Below are positions 34,531 through 42,961 of a stretch of DNA of 64,000 nucleotides, piece after piece (position 1 is the first letter of the stretch; each line of letters begins with the position of its first letter). Position numbers and translations under genes: made by a program. The notes beneath the pieces were generated by a model, which saw only the letters and a list, made by a program, of their open reading frames with translations, did no database searches and was not told where the DNA came from. The DNA lies in contig NZ_FNUZ01000002.1 in assembly GCF_900108225.1 (NCBI RefSeq), forward strand, positions 746,501 through 810,500, given 5' to 3'. Source of the stretch: Thalassococcus halodurans (GTDB lineage: Bacteria > Pseudomonadota > Alphaproteobacteria > Rhodobacterales > Rhodobacteraceae).

Positions 34531-35770
34531 TTTCCGCGATCCCTTTTTCATTCACGTACCAAGTCTGGATGGCGTTGTTGTGGTAGATGGAGTTCACACC
34601 ACGAATTTCGCGCAGCTGTGCCTTTGTCGGCTGGACATAGCCAGTCGAGTCATGCGCACGGCTTTGCAGCAGCAGCGGCGAGCCATCCCAATCAAATTCG
34701 AAGTAGAAACGGTGCATCGACTTATCCAGCGACGGGCCATCCATGCGGGCCTGATGCCAGTTTTTGCCACCGTCCAGCGTAACGTCCACACGCGGGATCG
34801 TGCCGCGACCGGACCAAGCAACGCCTGTCAGAACCGTGTGACCCTTGGTGTGCAGGATCGGGGCCTGCGGGCTGGGGTTCGTGATGACGGACTTACAATC
34901 CATTTCCCATGTAAAACGACGTGCTTTGCCGTTTTCCATCAGGTCGGTGTACTTCGATGTTTCTTCGCGGTGATGCCACGGCTGATCGCCCACTTCGATG
35001 CGGCGCAGCCATTTGACCCACATGTTGCCTTCCCAGCCGGGCACAACCAGACGCAGCGGGTAACCCTGTTCAGGGCGCAGCGCCTCGCCGTTCATCTTGA
35101 ACGCAACCAGACAGTCGTCCAGCGCCTTTTCGATCGGGATCGAGCGTGTCATGCCGGATGCGTCTGCACCTTCGGGCATGATCCACTTGCCGTTGGTTTT
35201 GACGCCCGCTTCCTCAAGAATGTAGCGCAGCGGAACGCCGGTATACATCACGTTGTGGATCATACCGTGCGTGAACTGACAGCCGTTCAGCTGCGCACCG
35301 CGCCATTCCATGCCCGAGTTCGCCGCGCACTCAAGGAAGTACACGCGGTTTTCACGGGGGAAACGCATGATGTCCTGCATGGTGAAGACAAGCGGCTTGT
35401 CCACCAGACCGTTGATCATCAGACGGTGCTTGGCCGGATCGACGTCCGCAATCCCACCGTGGTGACGTTCAAACGCCAGACCGTTGGGGGTGATGATGCC
35501 ATCCAATTCGTGCAGCGGTGTGAAGTTCACCGAAGATACCGGATCAGCGGTCAACCATTCCACGCTACGGCGCTTTACGTGCGCCTCGTAATGGCTTGGT
35601 TTTCCATAAGGATTGGCATCCACACCATCCCCGAGCATCTGGTTCCACGGCTGCATTTCCGTGATGGCCGGATCGCCTGCTGCCTTGGCTGCTGTCGTAC
35701 CAGCAAGCAAGCCGGCACCAGCCGCGATCCCACCCTTCAGCAGGCCGCGTCGTGTCGTTTTCGCGTCCAT
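34514..35770 (-). CDS. soxC: SoxC, molybdenum subunit of sulfane dehydrogenase
   Basis: A 418-residue periplasmic molybdoprotein of the sulfite oxidase family, exported by Tat (TTRRGLLKGGIAAGAGLL). The molybdenum-binding cysteine is C148 in YFLECAANSG. A C-terminal Mo-co dimerisation domain (about residues 290-410) is present. With SoxD it oxidises the sulfane sulfur held on SoxY, adding six electrons per thiosulfate; clusters without it store sulfur. AGGAGG precedes the ATG. It is separated from soxB by a DsrE-like gene, which is unusual. Confidence 0.95.
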   Translation of the reverse strand: MDAKTTRRGLLKGGIAAGAGLLAGTTAAKAAGDPAITEMQPWNQMLGDGVDANPYGKPSHYEAHVKRRSVEWLTADPVSSVNFTPLHELDGIITPNGLAFERHHGGIADVDPAKHRLMINGLVDKPLVFTMQDIMRFPRENRVYFLECAANSGMEWRGAQLNGCQFTHGMIHNVMYTGVPLRYILEEAGVKTNGKWIMPEGADASGMTRSIPIEKALDDCLVAFKMNGEALRPEQGYPLRLVVPGWEGNMWVKWLRRIEVGDQPWHHREETSKYTDLMENGKARRFTWEMDCKSVITNPSPQAPILHTKGHTVLTGVAWSGRGTIPRVDVTLDGGKNWHQARMDGPSLDKSMHRFYFEFDWDGSPLLLQSRAHDSTGYVQPTKAQLREIRGVNSIYHNNAIQTWYVNEKGIAENVEIS

Positions 35771-35824
35771 TGTGTCCTCCTGACTTTTCCATCCCCCTGA
35801 AAGGCAGAGGGCGTTAGGCCCCGG

Positions 35825-36259
35825 TTAGGGCCTCACATAGGCAAATCCCTGTTCCTGAAGTTCGATCAGACGCACCACGCCAGAGGGGACGACATTGGCC
35901 TCCTCCATCAGCGTAACCGCCTGACCGGTTTTCTTTTCCATACCCTTGATGGTGTTTCCGCACGCAGCAAAGGTGATGTTTCCCAATTCCAGTGACATTG
36001 CGGCGATACGGTCCCGTACCGGCGATTTATCCGCCACCAGCATATGCAGGCCCGGACCGTAGGCGACCATTTCGATCACCACGTCATCGCCCACACTTTT
36101 GTAATACGCATCGACGTTTTGCGCGTTGTTCAGCGCCATGTTCATCACTTGGGGATCGTTCTGATCCACGTGGATGGCCACGTGATGGGTCTGCCCTTCG
36201 GCAAACGCCATGCCGGCGGTCATCATCCCTGCAAGTACCAAAGTGCCGATGCGTGTCAT
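35825..36259 (-). CDS. periplasmic DsrE-family protein inserted in the sox operon
   Basis: A 144-residue protein with a Sec signal (MTRIGTLVLAGMMTAGMAFA) and a DsrE/DsrF-like fold: VAIHVDQNDPQVMNMALNNAQN, then VVIEMVAYGPGLHML and FAACGNTIKG. A conserved-looking single cysteine, C100, lies where DsrE-type proteins carry their sulfur-binding cysteine. It sits between soxB (15 bases upstream) and soxC (55 bases downstream), so it is co-transcribed. The position suggests it carries or relays sulfur between the periplasmic Sox carrier SoxY and SoxCD; that is inference. Confidence 0.75.
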   Translation of the reverse strand: MTRIGTLVLAGMMTAGMAFAEGQTHHVAIHVDQNDPQVMNMALNNAQNVDAYYKSVGDDVVIEMVAYGPGLHMLVADKSPVRDRIAAMSLELGNITFAACGNTIKGMEKKTGQAVTLMEEANVVPSGVVRLIELQEQGFAYVRP

Positions 36260-36274
36260 GGTCTATCCTCCCGA

Positions 36275-37969
36275 TTAGCCGTTGACGACTATCACACTGT
36301 TGTTTTCCGAAACGGAAACCGTGCCCAGTTTGCGGATGTGGTTTTCCACCACATCCCAGATCTGCGGACCTTCGGTACCTTCGTTCACGCTGGCCCAGCC
36401 AGCGACAACGTAGGATTTCGAGGGATCAATCAGTTCGCCGGTTTTCAGCAGCGTCAGGTTGCTGATGCGTTCGCCCTGCGGCTTGGTCACGTCGATCGTG
36501 TAGCCAAGCCCGCCAGTGCGCACCATGTCGCCACCCTGCTGATAATACGGGTCGGGGTTAAAGATATTGTCGGCCACGTCTTCCAGCACAACCTTCAGGA
36601 ATTCACCTGTCATTTCAGTGCGGTACGCTTCGCCATAGGACATGGACGTGACGTTCCAGATGTCTTCGCGGGTGATATCACCGGGCACAAGGCTCGGCCC
36701 CCAGCGGACGCCGGGCGAAAGGGCGATCTCGGCCTCGCGCTCGGAAATCAGGGCGTCACAGATCAGATCGTCCCACGAGCCGTTGAAGTTACCACGACGG
36801 TACAACACGCTGTCAGTCTGGCCGATCACCTCGGACAGAGTATCAGCATGCGGCGCGCGTTCTGCTTGGATCAAGGCCGCCATATCCGGATCAGGCGTGA
36901 TCACGTCCGAGAAGATCGGGATCAGCTTGTGACGGAAGCCCATCATGCGGCCGTTCTGGATATCCAGATCAACGCGGCTGACGAACTTACCGTTCGAGCC
37001 GGACGCCACGATGATCGTTTCGCCGATCAGCACAGGTTCGGGCAGCGCGTCGTGCGTATGGCCGGACAGGATAACGTCGATGCCCGTCACTACAGAGGCC
37101 ATCTTCTTGTCCACGTCAAAGCCGTTGTGGCTAAGAACGACAACGCATTCAGCACCTTGGGCGCGCACTTCGTCGACCATGGCCTGCATGTTTTCGTCAC
37201 GGATACCGAACGAATAGTCAGGGAACATCCAGCGCGGGTTCGCGATGGGCATATAGGGGAAGGCCTGACCGATAACGGCAACCTTCACCCCGCCCCGCTC
37301 GAAGAATTTGTAAGGCTTGAACAGCTCGGCAGGTTCGTCCCATTCGGCGTCAAAGATGTTCTGGCCAAGGGCTGCGAACGGCAAGCCTTCGACCAGTTCC
37401 TGAACCCGCTCGGAACCCAGTGTGAATTCCCAGTGAAAGGTCATCGCTTCCGGCTTCAGCGCGTTCATCGCGTTAACCATGTCCTGACCTTGGCTGTGAT
37501 AGCAGGTGTACGACCCGTGCCATGTGTCCCCGCCATCGAGCAGAATGGCGTCAGGACGATCGGCACGGATCGAATTCACCACAGTGGCCACACGATCAAG
37601 GCCACCCATACGGCCGTAGGCGCCCGCAAGCGCTTGGAAATCGCCCGAAGACAAGGCGTAGTGGGAGGGACTACCATCGTCGATCCCATAGAGCTTGCGG
37701 AAGTCGCCGCCGGTCAGGTGTGGAACCGCACCGCGGTTGTCGCCCACCCCGATATTCACCGAAGGTTCACGGAAGTAGATCGGCACCAATTGCGCGTGGA
37801 TGTCCGTGATGTGGATCAGGGACACGTTGCCAAAGGTGTCGAAGGACAGCAGATCATCCTGCGTCAACGCCTGCTGGGCTGCCAGTTTGGACCAGTTTCC
37901 AAAACCAGACGCTCCGTAAAGGGCTGTGGTGGCCATAGCCGCCTGCAAGAAGTCACGACGCGAGATCAT
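36275..37969 (-). CDS. soxB: SoxB, thiosulfohydrolase
   Basis: A 564-residue periplasmic dimanganese enzyme of the 5'-nucleotidase family that removes sulfate from the cysteine-bound sulfonate on SoxYZ. A Tat signal (SRRDFLQAAMATTALYG) is followed by the metal motifs IHITDIHAQ (Asp56, His58), DGGDTWHGS, LSHNGFDVD and SGHTHDALPEP. The start MISRRDFLQ at 37969 has GGAG upstream. It begins a new transcription unit: a terminator and a palindromic site lie between it and soxA. Confidence 0.95.
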   Translation of the reverse strand: MISRRDFLQAAMATTALYGASGFGNWSKLAAQQALTQDDLLSFDTFGNVSLIHITDIHAQLVPIYFREPSVNIGVGDNRGAVPHLTGGDFRKLYGIDDGSPSHYALSSGDFQALAGAYGRMGGLDRVATVVNSIRADRPDAILLDGGDTWHGSYTCYHSQGQDMVNAMNALKPEAMTFHWEFTLGSERVQELVEGLPFAALGQNIFDAEWDEPAELFKPYKFFERGGVKVAVIGQAFPYMPIANPRWMFPDYSFGIRDENMQAMVDEVRAQGAECVVVLSHNGFDVDKKMASVVTGIDVILSGHTHDALPEPVLIGETIIVASGSNGKFVSRVDLDIQNGRMMGFRHKLIPIFSDVITPDPDMAALIQAERAPHADTLSEVIGQTDSVLYRRGNFNGSWDDLICDALISEREAEIALSPGVRWGPSLVPGDITREDIWNVTSMSYGEAYRTEMTGEFLKVVLEDVADNIFNPDPYYQQGGDMVRTGGLGYTIDVTKPQGERISNLTLLKTGELIDPSKSYVVAGWASVNEGTEGPQIWDVVENHIRKLGTVSVSENNSVIVVNG

Positions 37970-37990
37970 ACATTGCTCTCCAGTTGAACA

Positions 37991-38017
37991 CACACATGCA
38001 TATGTGTGAATTTATTT
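37991..38017. promoter_or_regulatory. soxB promoter region: palindrome plus shared sox motif
   Basis: CACACAT (37991-37997) and ATGTGTG (38002-38008) form a 7-bp palindrome around GCAT, directly followed by GAATTTATTT (38008-38017), which also occurs word for word before soxV. Position, between the soxA terminator and the soxB start, and the repeat of the motif suggest a promoter/operator of the sox regulator. Confidence 0.5.
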
Positions 38018-38020
38018 CTG

Positions 38021-38055
38021 CAAAAAATCCCGCGCAACGCCCAGTCGCGCGGGAT
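38021..38055 (-). terminator. rho-independent terminator after soxA
   Basis: On the minus strand ATCCCGCGC pairs with GCGCGGGAT (arms 38027-38035 and 38047-38055 on the plus strand) in a perfect 9-bp stem with an 11-base loop, then TTTTTT. It lies 7 bases past the soxA stop and splits the cluster into a soxXYZA unit and a soxB-F unit, at least in part. Confidence 0.85.
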
Positions 38056-38061
38056 CATTGA

Positions 38062-38916
38062 TTAGTTACGTACGGACGGGCCTTCGACCGACAGGCCGTT
38101 GCCACGGGACATCACGTACAGCTCGAGCGCGACCAGATCGGCGCTGGAGGGGCTGAAGGTTTCAGCACGTGTATCGCGAATACAGCCTTTGAAACGGTCA
38201 TGAACCGTGTTCAGCTTGGTGTTCTTCAGACGATACGCGGGGAAACCGTTGATCTGACCCTGGCTGAGGTGGTCAGCGCGGATCATGTTGCCGTAATTGT
38301 CTTCGTGGCAGTTCGCACAAGACAGCTCAAGCTGGCCATAGCGCGTGTAATACATCTCTTTGCCCTTCTCCCAAGTTGCTTGGGCGGGGCCGTCGATGGC
38401 TACGTTGACAGGCATACCACGGGAAACGGACGACAGCAGCGCAATCATGTTGGTCATGTCGCTACCTGTGTATTTCCATTCCTCGGCCTGCATCTGCTCG
38501 GTACGGCAGCCGTTGACCTGCATTTCAAGCGAACGCACTTCACCAGCCTTTTCGTTCCACTTGGGATACGTCGGCTTTGCACCTGCCATATCCTCGGGAT
38601 CACCGTGGCACGACGCACAGGACTTGCCTGCTTCGCCTTCTACAGTGTTCCAAGAATCCATAGCGGTTTCGACGAAGATAAAGCCGGGGTTTTCAAAGTC
38701 GTCAGCCTGAGCCGATTGAGTTTCATCCTTACGGAAACGCCAACCGGAATAGACCGTATCTAGGTTCTCAAGATGCGCAGCTGCTGCAGCCTCTGTCACG
38801 ATCTCGATCTCGCCGTTGATCACGAGCTGGTCGTCGTCTGCATCTGCCAGAACCGCTGTCACAGACAGCGCGGACAGAGCTACGGCACCAACACCACGAG
38901 CGATAGCTTTATTCAT
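38062..38916 (-). CDS. soxA: SoxA, diheme cytochrome subunit of the SoxAX complex
   Basis: A 284-residue cytochrome that, with SoxX, attaches thiosulfate to SoxY. After a Sec signal (about residues 1-24, ending VLADADD) come two heme motifs, CASCH (100-104) and CANCH (200-204), and Cys245 in FKGCIRDTRAE, the active-site cysteine that ligates the catalytic heme and is found as a persulfide. The start MNKAIARG at 38916 follows GGAGGA. It ends in the soxXYZA unit; a terminator follows. Confidence 0.94.
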   Translation of the reverse strand: MNKAIARGVGAVALSALSVTAVLADADDDQLVINGEIEIVTEAAAAAHLENLDTVYSGWRFRKDETQSAQADDFENPGFIFVETAMDSWNTVEGEAGKSCASCHGDPEDMAGAKPTYPKWNEKAGEVRSLEMQVNGCRTEQMQAEEWKYTGSDMTNMIALLSSVSRGMPVNVAIDGPAQATWEKGKEMYYTRYGQLELSCANCHEDNYGNMIRADHLSQGQINGFPAYRLKNTKLNTVHDRFKGCIRDTRAETFSPSSADLVALELYVMSRGNGLSVEGPSVRN

Positions 38917-38978
38917 TGTTTTCCTCCCTAAGTCTTCCCCGCCAACATTGCCGGCGGGGCTGTTATTCATGGGATCGT

Positions 38979-39308
38979 TTAGCCGACCGAGATGGCCTTG
39001 GTTTCTGTGTAAACAGAACCGTCGTCATCGTACCAAGTGAAGGTGAACTCACCTGCTTCCGGAACCTGCGACTGGAACTCGAAGTACGGGTTCGTGGAAA
39101 TCGCGGGCTCGAGCGTGACGTCGATCACGTTCTGGCCGTTGAAGTCGCATGTGAAGCGGTTGATGATCGAGCGCGGGATGATCTCGCCAGCTTTGTTTTT
39201 ACGCTGACCGGATTCCATTGTGTGGCTGATCAGAGTTTTGAGTGTGATCACCTCGCCAGCGGATGCCGACTTGGGGACTTTAACGCGGGGTTTTACGTTA
39301 TCTGCCAT
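38979..39308 (-). CDS. soxZ: SoxZ, carrier complex subunit
   Basis: A 109-residue protein of immunoglobulin-like fold that pairs with SoxY. The family's KVPKSASAGEVITLKTLISHTMESGQR start and NPYFEFQSQVPEAGEFTFTWYDDDG end are visible. It has no signal peptide and is exported by hitch-hiking with Tat-bearing SoxY. An AAGGAAGGGA site precedes the ATG; soxY lies 21 bases upstream. Confidence 0.94.
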   Translation of the reverse strand: MADNVKPRVKVPKSASAGEVITLKTLISHTMESGQRKNKAGEIIPRSIINRFTCDFNGQNVIDVTLEPAISTNPYFEFQSQVPEAGEFTFTWYDDDGSVYTETKAISVG

Positions 39309-39329
39309 GGGTTTATTCCCTTCCTGACC

Positions 39330-39746
39330 TTAGCCGCCGCAGCCGCCGATTGTGACTTTTACTTCCTGTGCCGCACGGACAAAGCTGCCGTCAGCCATCT
39401 TGGCTACCGCGACCACTTCTTGCGTACGCGCAAGACGGATGCGTGTGGACGCTGCCTGCGCACCGGCCAGCGGGCCAAAGTTGAATGTGCAGACGTCGGG
39501 GTTCGGGTTGCCAGCCGCCAGAAGCAGGATGGAAACCGCGCCCGGTGCCGACACTTCGACAGGAACGGTGTTGCCGTTTTCAGCGATCTCGGGCGCTGTC
39601 AGTGTCAGACCGCCCTCGCCTACATCAGCGCCGCCCGTGAAGGCCGCGATTTTGTCGTCGACCATGGCCGCTGCCTGCAGGGGCAGAGCCAGAGCAGCAA
39701 CGCCGCCCAGACCGATCGCCAACGTTTCACGTCGTGTGAATGTCAT
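39330..39746 (-). CDS. soxY: SoxY, sulfur carrier protein
   Basis: A 138-residue Tat substrate (FTRRETLAIGLGGVAALALPL). The C-terminus is VTIGGCGG; the cysteine at 136 on this flexible arm is the site on which all Sox intermediates ride. GGAGG lies before the ATG. It precedes soxZ and follows soxX by 25 bases. Fully typical in length and sequence. Confidence 0.96.
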   Translation of the reverse strand: MTFTRRETLAIGLGGVAALALPLQAAAMVDDKIAAFTGGADVGEGGLTLTAPEIAENGNTVPVEVSAPGAVSILLLAAGNPNPDVCTFNFGPLAGAQAASTRIRLARTQEVVAVAKMADGSFVRAAQEVKVTIGGCGG

Positions 39747-39771
39747 AAGTTTTCCTCCGGATAATCCGCGA

Positions 39772-40242
39772 TCACTCTTTCAGAGTGAGCAAGTACGCCA
39801 CGACATCTTCGACCTCTTGAGCCGTCAGAAGCGGGCTGAGTTCCCCTTCCGGCGCTTTGCCGGTGTAGGCATTCCCGGGACGGATATAGCCAGTGTTCTT
39901 GTAGAACGACGGCATCATCGTGTCAGGGAACATGATTTTCGCGTTGGCAACGATACCGCGCAGCTGGGATTCTTCCCAACGGTCGGCGGCACCATCAAGC
40001 GACGGGCCGATTTCGCCATGGAAGGGAAGATCCTGAAGATCTGTCACCTGATGGCACGCGATGCAGTTGCCTGCACCTTTGTTCATGATCTTGCGACCAG
40101 ACTCTACGTCCCCTGCAACGCCGGTCAGGGATTGAGCAATTGCCCCATCCTCATAAACAACATCTGCTGGTGCCGGGGCGTCTGCTACTGCCATAGTCGC
40201 GCAAAGCGACGCGGCAATCGCCAGTTGGAATCCTCGTCCCAT
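39772..40242 (-). CDS. soxX: SoxX, monoheme cytochrome subunit of the SoxAX complex
   Basis: A 156-residue cytochrome with a signal peptide (about residues 1-20) and one heme motif, CIACH (60-64). A Met ligand could come from MFPDTMMPSF. With SoxA it oxidises thiosulfate onto SoxY. GGAGG 5 bases before ATG 40242 supports this start over the ATG 12 bases upstream. It starts the soxXYZA unit behind an ATTC-N8-GAAT site. Confidence 0.93.
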   Translation of the reverse strand: MGRGFQLAIAASLCATMAVADAPAPADVVYEDGAIAQSLTGVAGDVESGRKIMNKGAGNCIACHQVTDLQDLPFHGEIGPSLDGAADRWEESQLRGIVANAKIMFPDTMMPSFYKNTGYIRPGNAYTGKAPEGELSPLLTAQEVEDVVAYLLTLKE

Positions 40243-40306
40243 ATCTCCTCCCATTTTCTCCCTGTTGTGTACCGTAGCGCACGGACACCGAAGAACGCAA
40301 CAATAA

Positions 40307-40322
40307 ATTCATTTGTTTGAAT
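40307..40322. promoter_or_regulatory. ATTC-N8-GAAT site before soxX (ArsR/SqrR/SoxR type)
   Basis: ATTC-ATTTGTTT-GAAT lies 65 bases before soxX, within the longer inverted repeat AAATTCA/TGAATTT. ATTC-N8-GAAT is the reported site of the persulfide-sensing ArsR-type repressor SqrR in Rhodobacter capsulatus, and SoxR of sox clusters belongs to the same family. Position in the soxW-soxX gap matches a known SoxR operator region. Confidence 0.6.
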
Positions 40323-40363
40323 TTACGTATCTGTCGCCTGTCTTTCGATATCAGCGACGTCAC

Positions 40364-40924
40364 TTAATTCTTTGATTCTTCGAACTTTCGTGCGTGATAT
40401 TTCTGGAAAGGCTCTTCGCTGTCATAGCCCTTTTCCAGCACCCAGGTCAGTAGATTGCGCGTCGTGGCGGGGCCGAATGCACCCGGCATTGTCGCCACAG
40501 CAAGTTCATCTGCAGGCAATGTTCCATCAGATTCTTCGGGGAAAAACATCAGGAACGGCGTGAACAATGCGCCCCATTTCTTGACCGCGTCCTTCTCGGC
40601 CAGAACCTCGCCGTCAAAGTCGGTGATTTCGATGTCGCCGAACATATTTACCTGCACGACAAAGTAGTCGTCAGACAGCATCTGCGCGATGTCTTCCTTG
40701 ATGAAGACCTCTTCGTGCATCCTGGTGCAATAGATGCAGCCGCGCTGCTCAACCAGGATCAAAAGCCGCTGACCATTCGCGGTCGCTTCGGACAAGTCCT
40801 CGCTCAGATCCTTGAACGTGTCACGCATCCAGTCGGCTTTGTGCAGACCGTCATCGCCCAACTCGGCGGCCTGAGCGGTGACCGCCATAGCCATACCCGC
40901 GAACGCAAATAACAGACGTTTCAT
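40364..40924 (-). CDS. soxW: SoxW, periplasmic thioredoxin-like protein
   Basis: A 186-residue thioredoxin-fold protein with a signal peptide (MKRLLFAFAGMAMAVTAQA) and a CIYC redox motif (C63, C66) in the EQRGCIYCTRMH context. With the membrane electron carrier SoxV it keeps SoxY and partners in the reduced thiol state. AGGAG precedes the ATG and soxV ends 16 bases upstream, so the two form one unit. Confidence 0.9.
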   Translation of the reverse strand: MKRLLFAFAGMAMAVTAQAAELGDDGLHKADWMRDTFKDLSEDLSEATANGQRLLILVEQRGCIYCTRMHEEVFIKEDIAQMLSDDYFVVQVNMFGDIEITDFDGEVLAEKDAVKKWGALFTPFLMFFPEESDGTLPADELAVATMPGAFGPATTRNLLTWVLEKGYDSEEPFQKYHARKFEESKN

Positions 40925-40940
40925 GTCATTCTCCTAAAGC

Positions 40941-41672
40941 TCAGCCAATGCTTGGCCAGAACGCCAACATCGCATTGGCAATCCAGTTCATCATGTTTGT
41001 GGCAATCAAAATACCGAAGACGATCAACAGAATACCCATGGCCTTCTCGATCTTGCCCAGATGGCGACGAAAGCCCCTCATCCAACGCAAGAAGGGTTTG
41101 ATAAACATCGCCGCCAGAACAAACGGCGCGGTCATACCAAGCGCATAGACAAACAACAGGCGCATCCCCTCGCTCACGCTGTCCTGAGCACCGGCCATAA
41201 ACAGGATGGCAGCCAGCACCGGCCCGACGCAAGGTGTCCAGCCAAAAGCAAAGGCAAGACCGATCACATAGGCGCCCAAATAGCTGGTGGGTTTCGTATC
41301 CCCCATCGAGTTTCCGAACTGGCGATAGAGAATCCCGATGCGGATCACGCCCAGAAAATGCAGGCCCATCGCAATGATAATCGCCGCTGCAATCCAACGC
41401 AGCACATCGAACCATTCGCGGACCACCTGCCCGAACACCGTTGCTGTGGCACCAAGTCCGATGAAGATCGTCATGATCCCCGCGGCAAAGAATAGCGATG
41501 CTATCACCGCGCGCCGCTGGACAGCCGGATCAAGCGGCGCGTCCTCTTGCAACGTCTGCATCCCCGCCCCTGCCAGATACGACAGGTAGAACGGCACAAT
41601 TGGCAAAATACAGGGCGACAGAAAGGACAATAGTCCTGCAAACAGCGCCCCCATCAAAGTCACATCGAACAT
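40941..41672 (-). CDS. soxV: SoxV, CcdA/DsbD-type membrane electron carrier
   Basis: A 243-residue membrane protein of six helices that carries electrons from cytoplasmic thioredoxin to SoxW. The cysteine pair sits in FLSPCILPIVPFY (near residue 21) and FGWTPCVGPVLA (near 140), at the family positions. A GGGAGG site lies before ATG 41672. First gene of the minus-strand sox cluster. The gap upstream holds the divergent permease promoter and a GAATTTATTT motif. Confidence 0.93.
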   Translation of the reverse strand: MFDVTLMGALFAGLLSFLSPCILPIVPFYLSYLAGAGMQTLQEDAPLDPAVQRRAVIASLFFAAGIMTIFIGLGATATVFGQVVREWFDVLRWIAAAIIIAMGLHFLGVIRIGILYRQFGNSMGDTKPTSYLGAYVIGLAFAFGWTPCVGPVLAAILFMAGAQDSVSEGMRLLFVYALGMTAPFVLAAMFIKPFLRWMRGFRRHLGKIEKAMGILLIVFGILIATNMMNWIANAMLAFWPSIG

Positions 41673-41706
41673 GTGGCTTTGCCCTCCCCGACAAACACAT
41701 ATTCAT

Positions 41707-41728
41707 ATTGTTATCTAGGAATTTATTT
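41707..41728. promoter_or_regulatory. putative operator between soxV and the divergent permease
   Basis: ATTG-TTATCTAG-GAAT (41707-41722) differs at one base from the soxX site ATTC-N8-GAAT, and GAATTTATTT (41719-41728) is identical to the motif before soxB. It lies 35-56 bases from the soxV start, a second expected SoxR region, and could serve both directions. Confidence 0.5.
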
Positions 41729-41879
41729 ATGTAAACTGCAATTCGTGAAATACGTACCCTTTGGAATAGGCATGCAACCGAAGCTTGACCGAAGCGGTAT
41801 ACGCACGAATACTTGAAACTCCAGAAGCAATCGGAGTGCGCTGACGCCGACTGGTTCAGCGCGATGGGAGGAGATCGCG

Positions 41880-42935
41880 ATGCTGGAAGCGCTGGGTGAA
41901 CCGCGCGCAATGGCCCTTGTCGGGCTGTTGGGTGGCGTACTTTTGGGACTGGCCGCCAGACTGGGGCGGTTTTGTTCCATGGGCGCTGTCGAGGATGCAT
42001 TATACGGCAATGACACCAAACGTTTGCGCATGTGGGGCGTGGCGATCGGCGTCGCGATTATCGGCAGCTTCATGGCAGAAGCTATGGGCGCTGCAGCCAT
42101 CACGGATTCGATTTATTTGACAACGGCGTGGTCGCCCTTGACCAGCATTCTGGGCGGCCTGGCCTTCGGATACGGCATGGCACTTGCTGGCAACTGCGGC
42201 TTTGGCGCTTTGGCCCGTGTGGGTGGCGGCGATTTCCGGTCCTTCGTTATCGTTCTGATCATGGGGCTATCCGCCTACGCCGTGCTGTCAGGCCCGTTGG
42301 CTGGTCTGCGCCTTACGCTTTTTCCAGTTCATTCGGTTGAAAATATCCCTGCAGGCATCGCACATAGCCTTGGGGGCGCACTTGGGATCTCAGTCACAGC
42401 CATCGGCGTTCTTATTGGCGCTGCAATCCTGATCAGTGCCTTGGCGAACCGCAGCTTCTTGCAAAAACCACAGATGATCTTTTGGGCCGCAGTGGCGGGT
42501 CTAGCGGTATTAAGTGGCTGGCTCGGGACAACATGGATTTCCGAAAACGGATTCGCGGCGCGCGAAGTTGTGTCCCACACATTCGCAGCCCCGCTTGGGG
42601 AAACGATGGTCTACCTGATGACGGCCTCTGGCCGAAATATGAGCTTTGCCGTGGGGTCCGTCGCGGGCGTTCTTCTGGGGGCCTTTGCGGGAAGCCTAAT
42701 CAAGGGTCAGTTCCGCTGGGAAGCCTGCGATGACCCGCGCGAATTGCGCCGTCAGGTGTTTGGTGCGGCACTGATGGGTGCGGGCGCGGCCATCGCGTTG
42801 GGATGCACAGTGGGCCAAGGCCTGTCGGCGTTCTCAACCCTCGCCTTTAGCGCGCCTGTAACGGCGGCCTCCATCTTTGCAGGTGCGGCTATCGGGTTGC
42901 GTCAGCTGATCGCGGGCTTCGAACGGATCGCCTGA
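41880..42935 (+). CDS. soxT: YeeE/YedE (TsuA-type) thiosulfate permease, SoxT-like
   Basis: A 351-residue membrane protein with about 9-10 helices and the cysteine motifs of the YeeE/TsuA family: GRFCSMG (Cys32), GNCGFGA (Cys106) and LGCTVGQG near the end. In TsuA such cysteines relay thiosulfate through the pore by S-H-S contacts. It starts with GGAGG before ATG 41880 and is divergent from soxV, so it probably brings in thiosulfate or another sulfur species, perhaps for the regulator. The soxT name is by position and family; sulfite or sulfur compounds are other possible cargo. Confidence 0.85.
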   Translation: MLEALGEPRAMALVGLLGGVLLGLAARLGRFCSMGAVEDALYGNDTKRLRMWGVAIGVAIIGSFMAEAMGAAAITDSIYLTTAWSPLTSILGGLAFGYGMALAGNCGFGALARVGGGDFRSFVIVLIMGLSAYAVLSGPLAGLRLTLFPVHSVENIPAGIAHSLGGALGISVTAIGVLIGAAILISALANRSFLQKPQMIFWAAVAGLAVLSGWLGTTWISENGFAAREVVSHTFAAPLGETMVYLMTASGRNMSFAVGSVAGVLLGAFAGSLIKGQFRWEACDDPRELRRQVFGAALMGAGAAIALGCTVGQGLSAFSTLAFSAPVTAASIFAGAAIGLRQLIAGFERIA

Positions 42936-42961
42936 CGCCTAAAGGCCCAGCGCCGTCAGGC
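42930..42961. terminator. hairpin between convergent permease and DUF1348 genes
   Basis: GCCTGACG (42930-42937) and CGTCAGGC (42954-42961) form an 8-bp stem across the ends of the two genes. It could end both transcripts but lacks a U-run. Confidence 0.3.

Noticed and set aside
36044-37987. 647-codon plus-strand ORF
   Set aside because: Mirror frame of soxB and the DsrE-like gene; no recognisable motifs.
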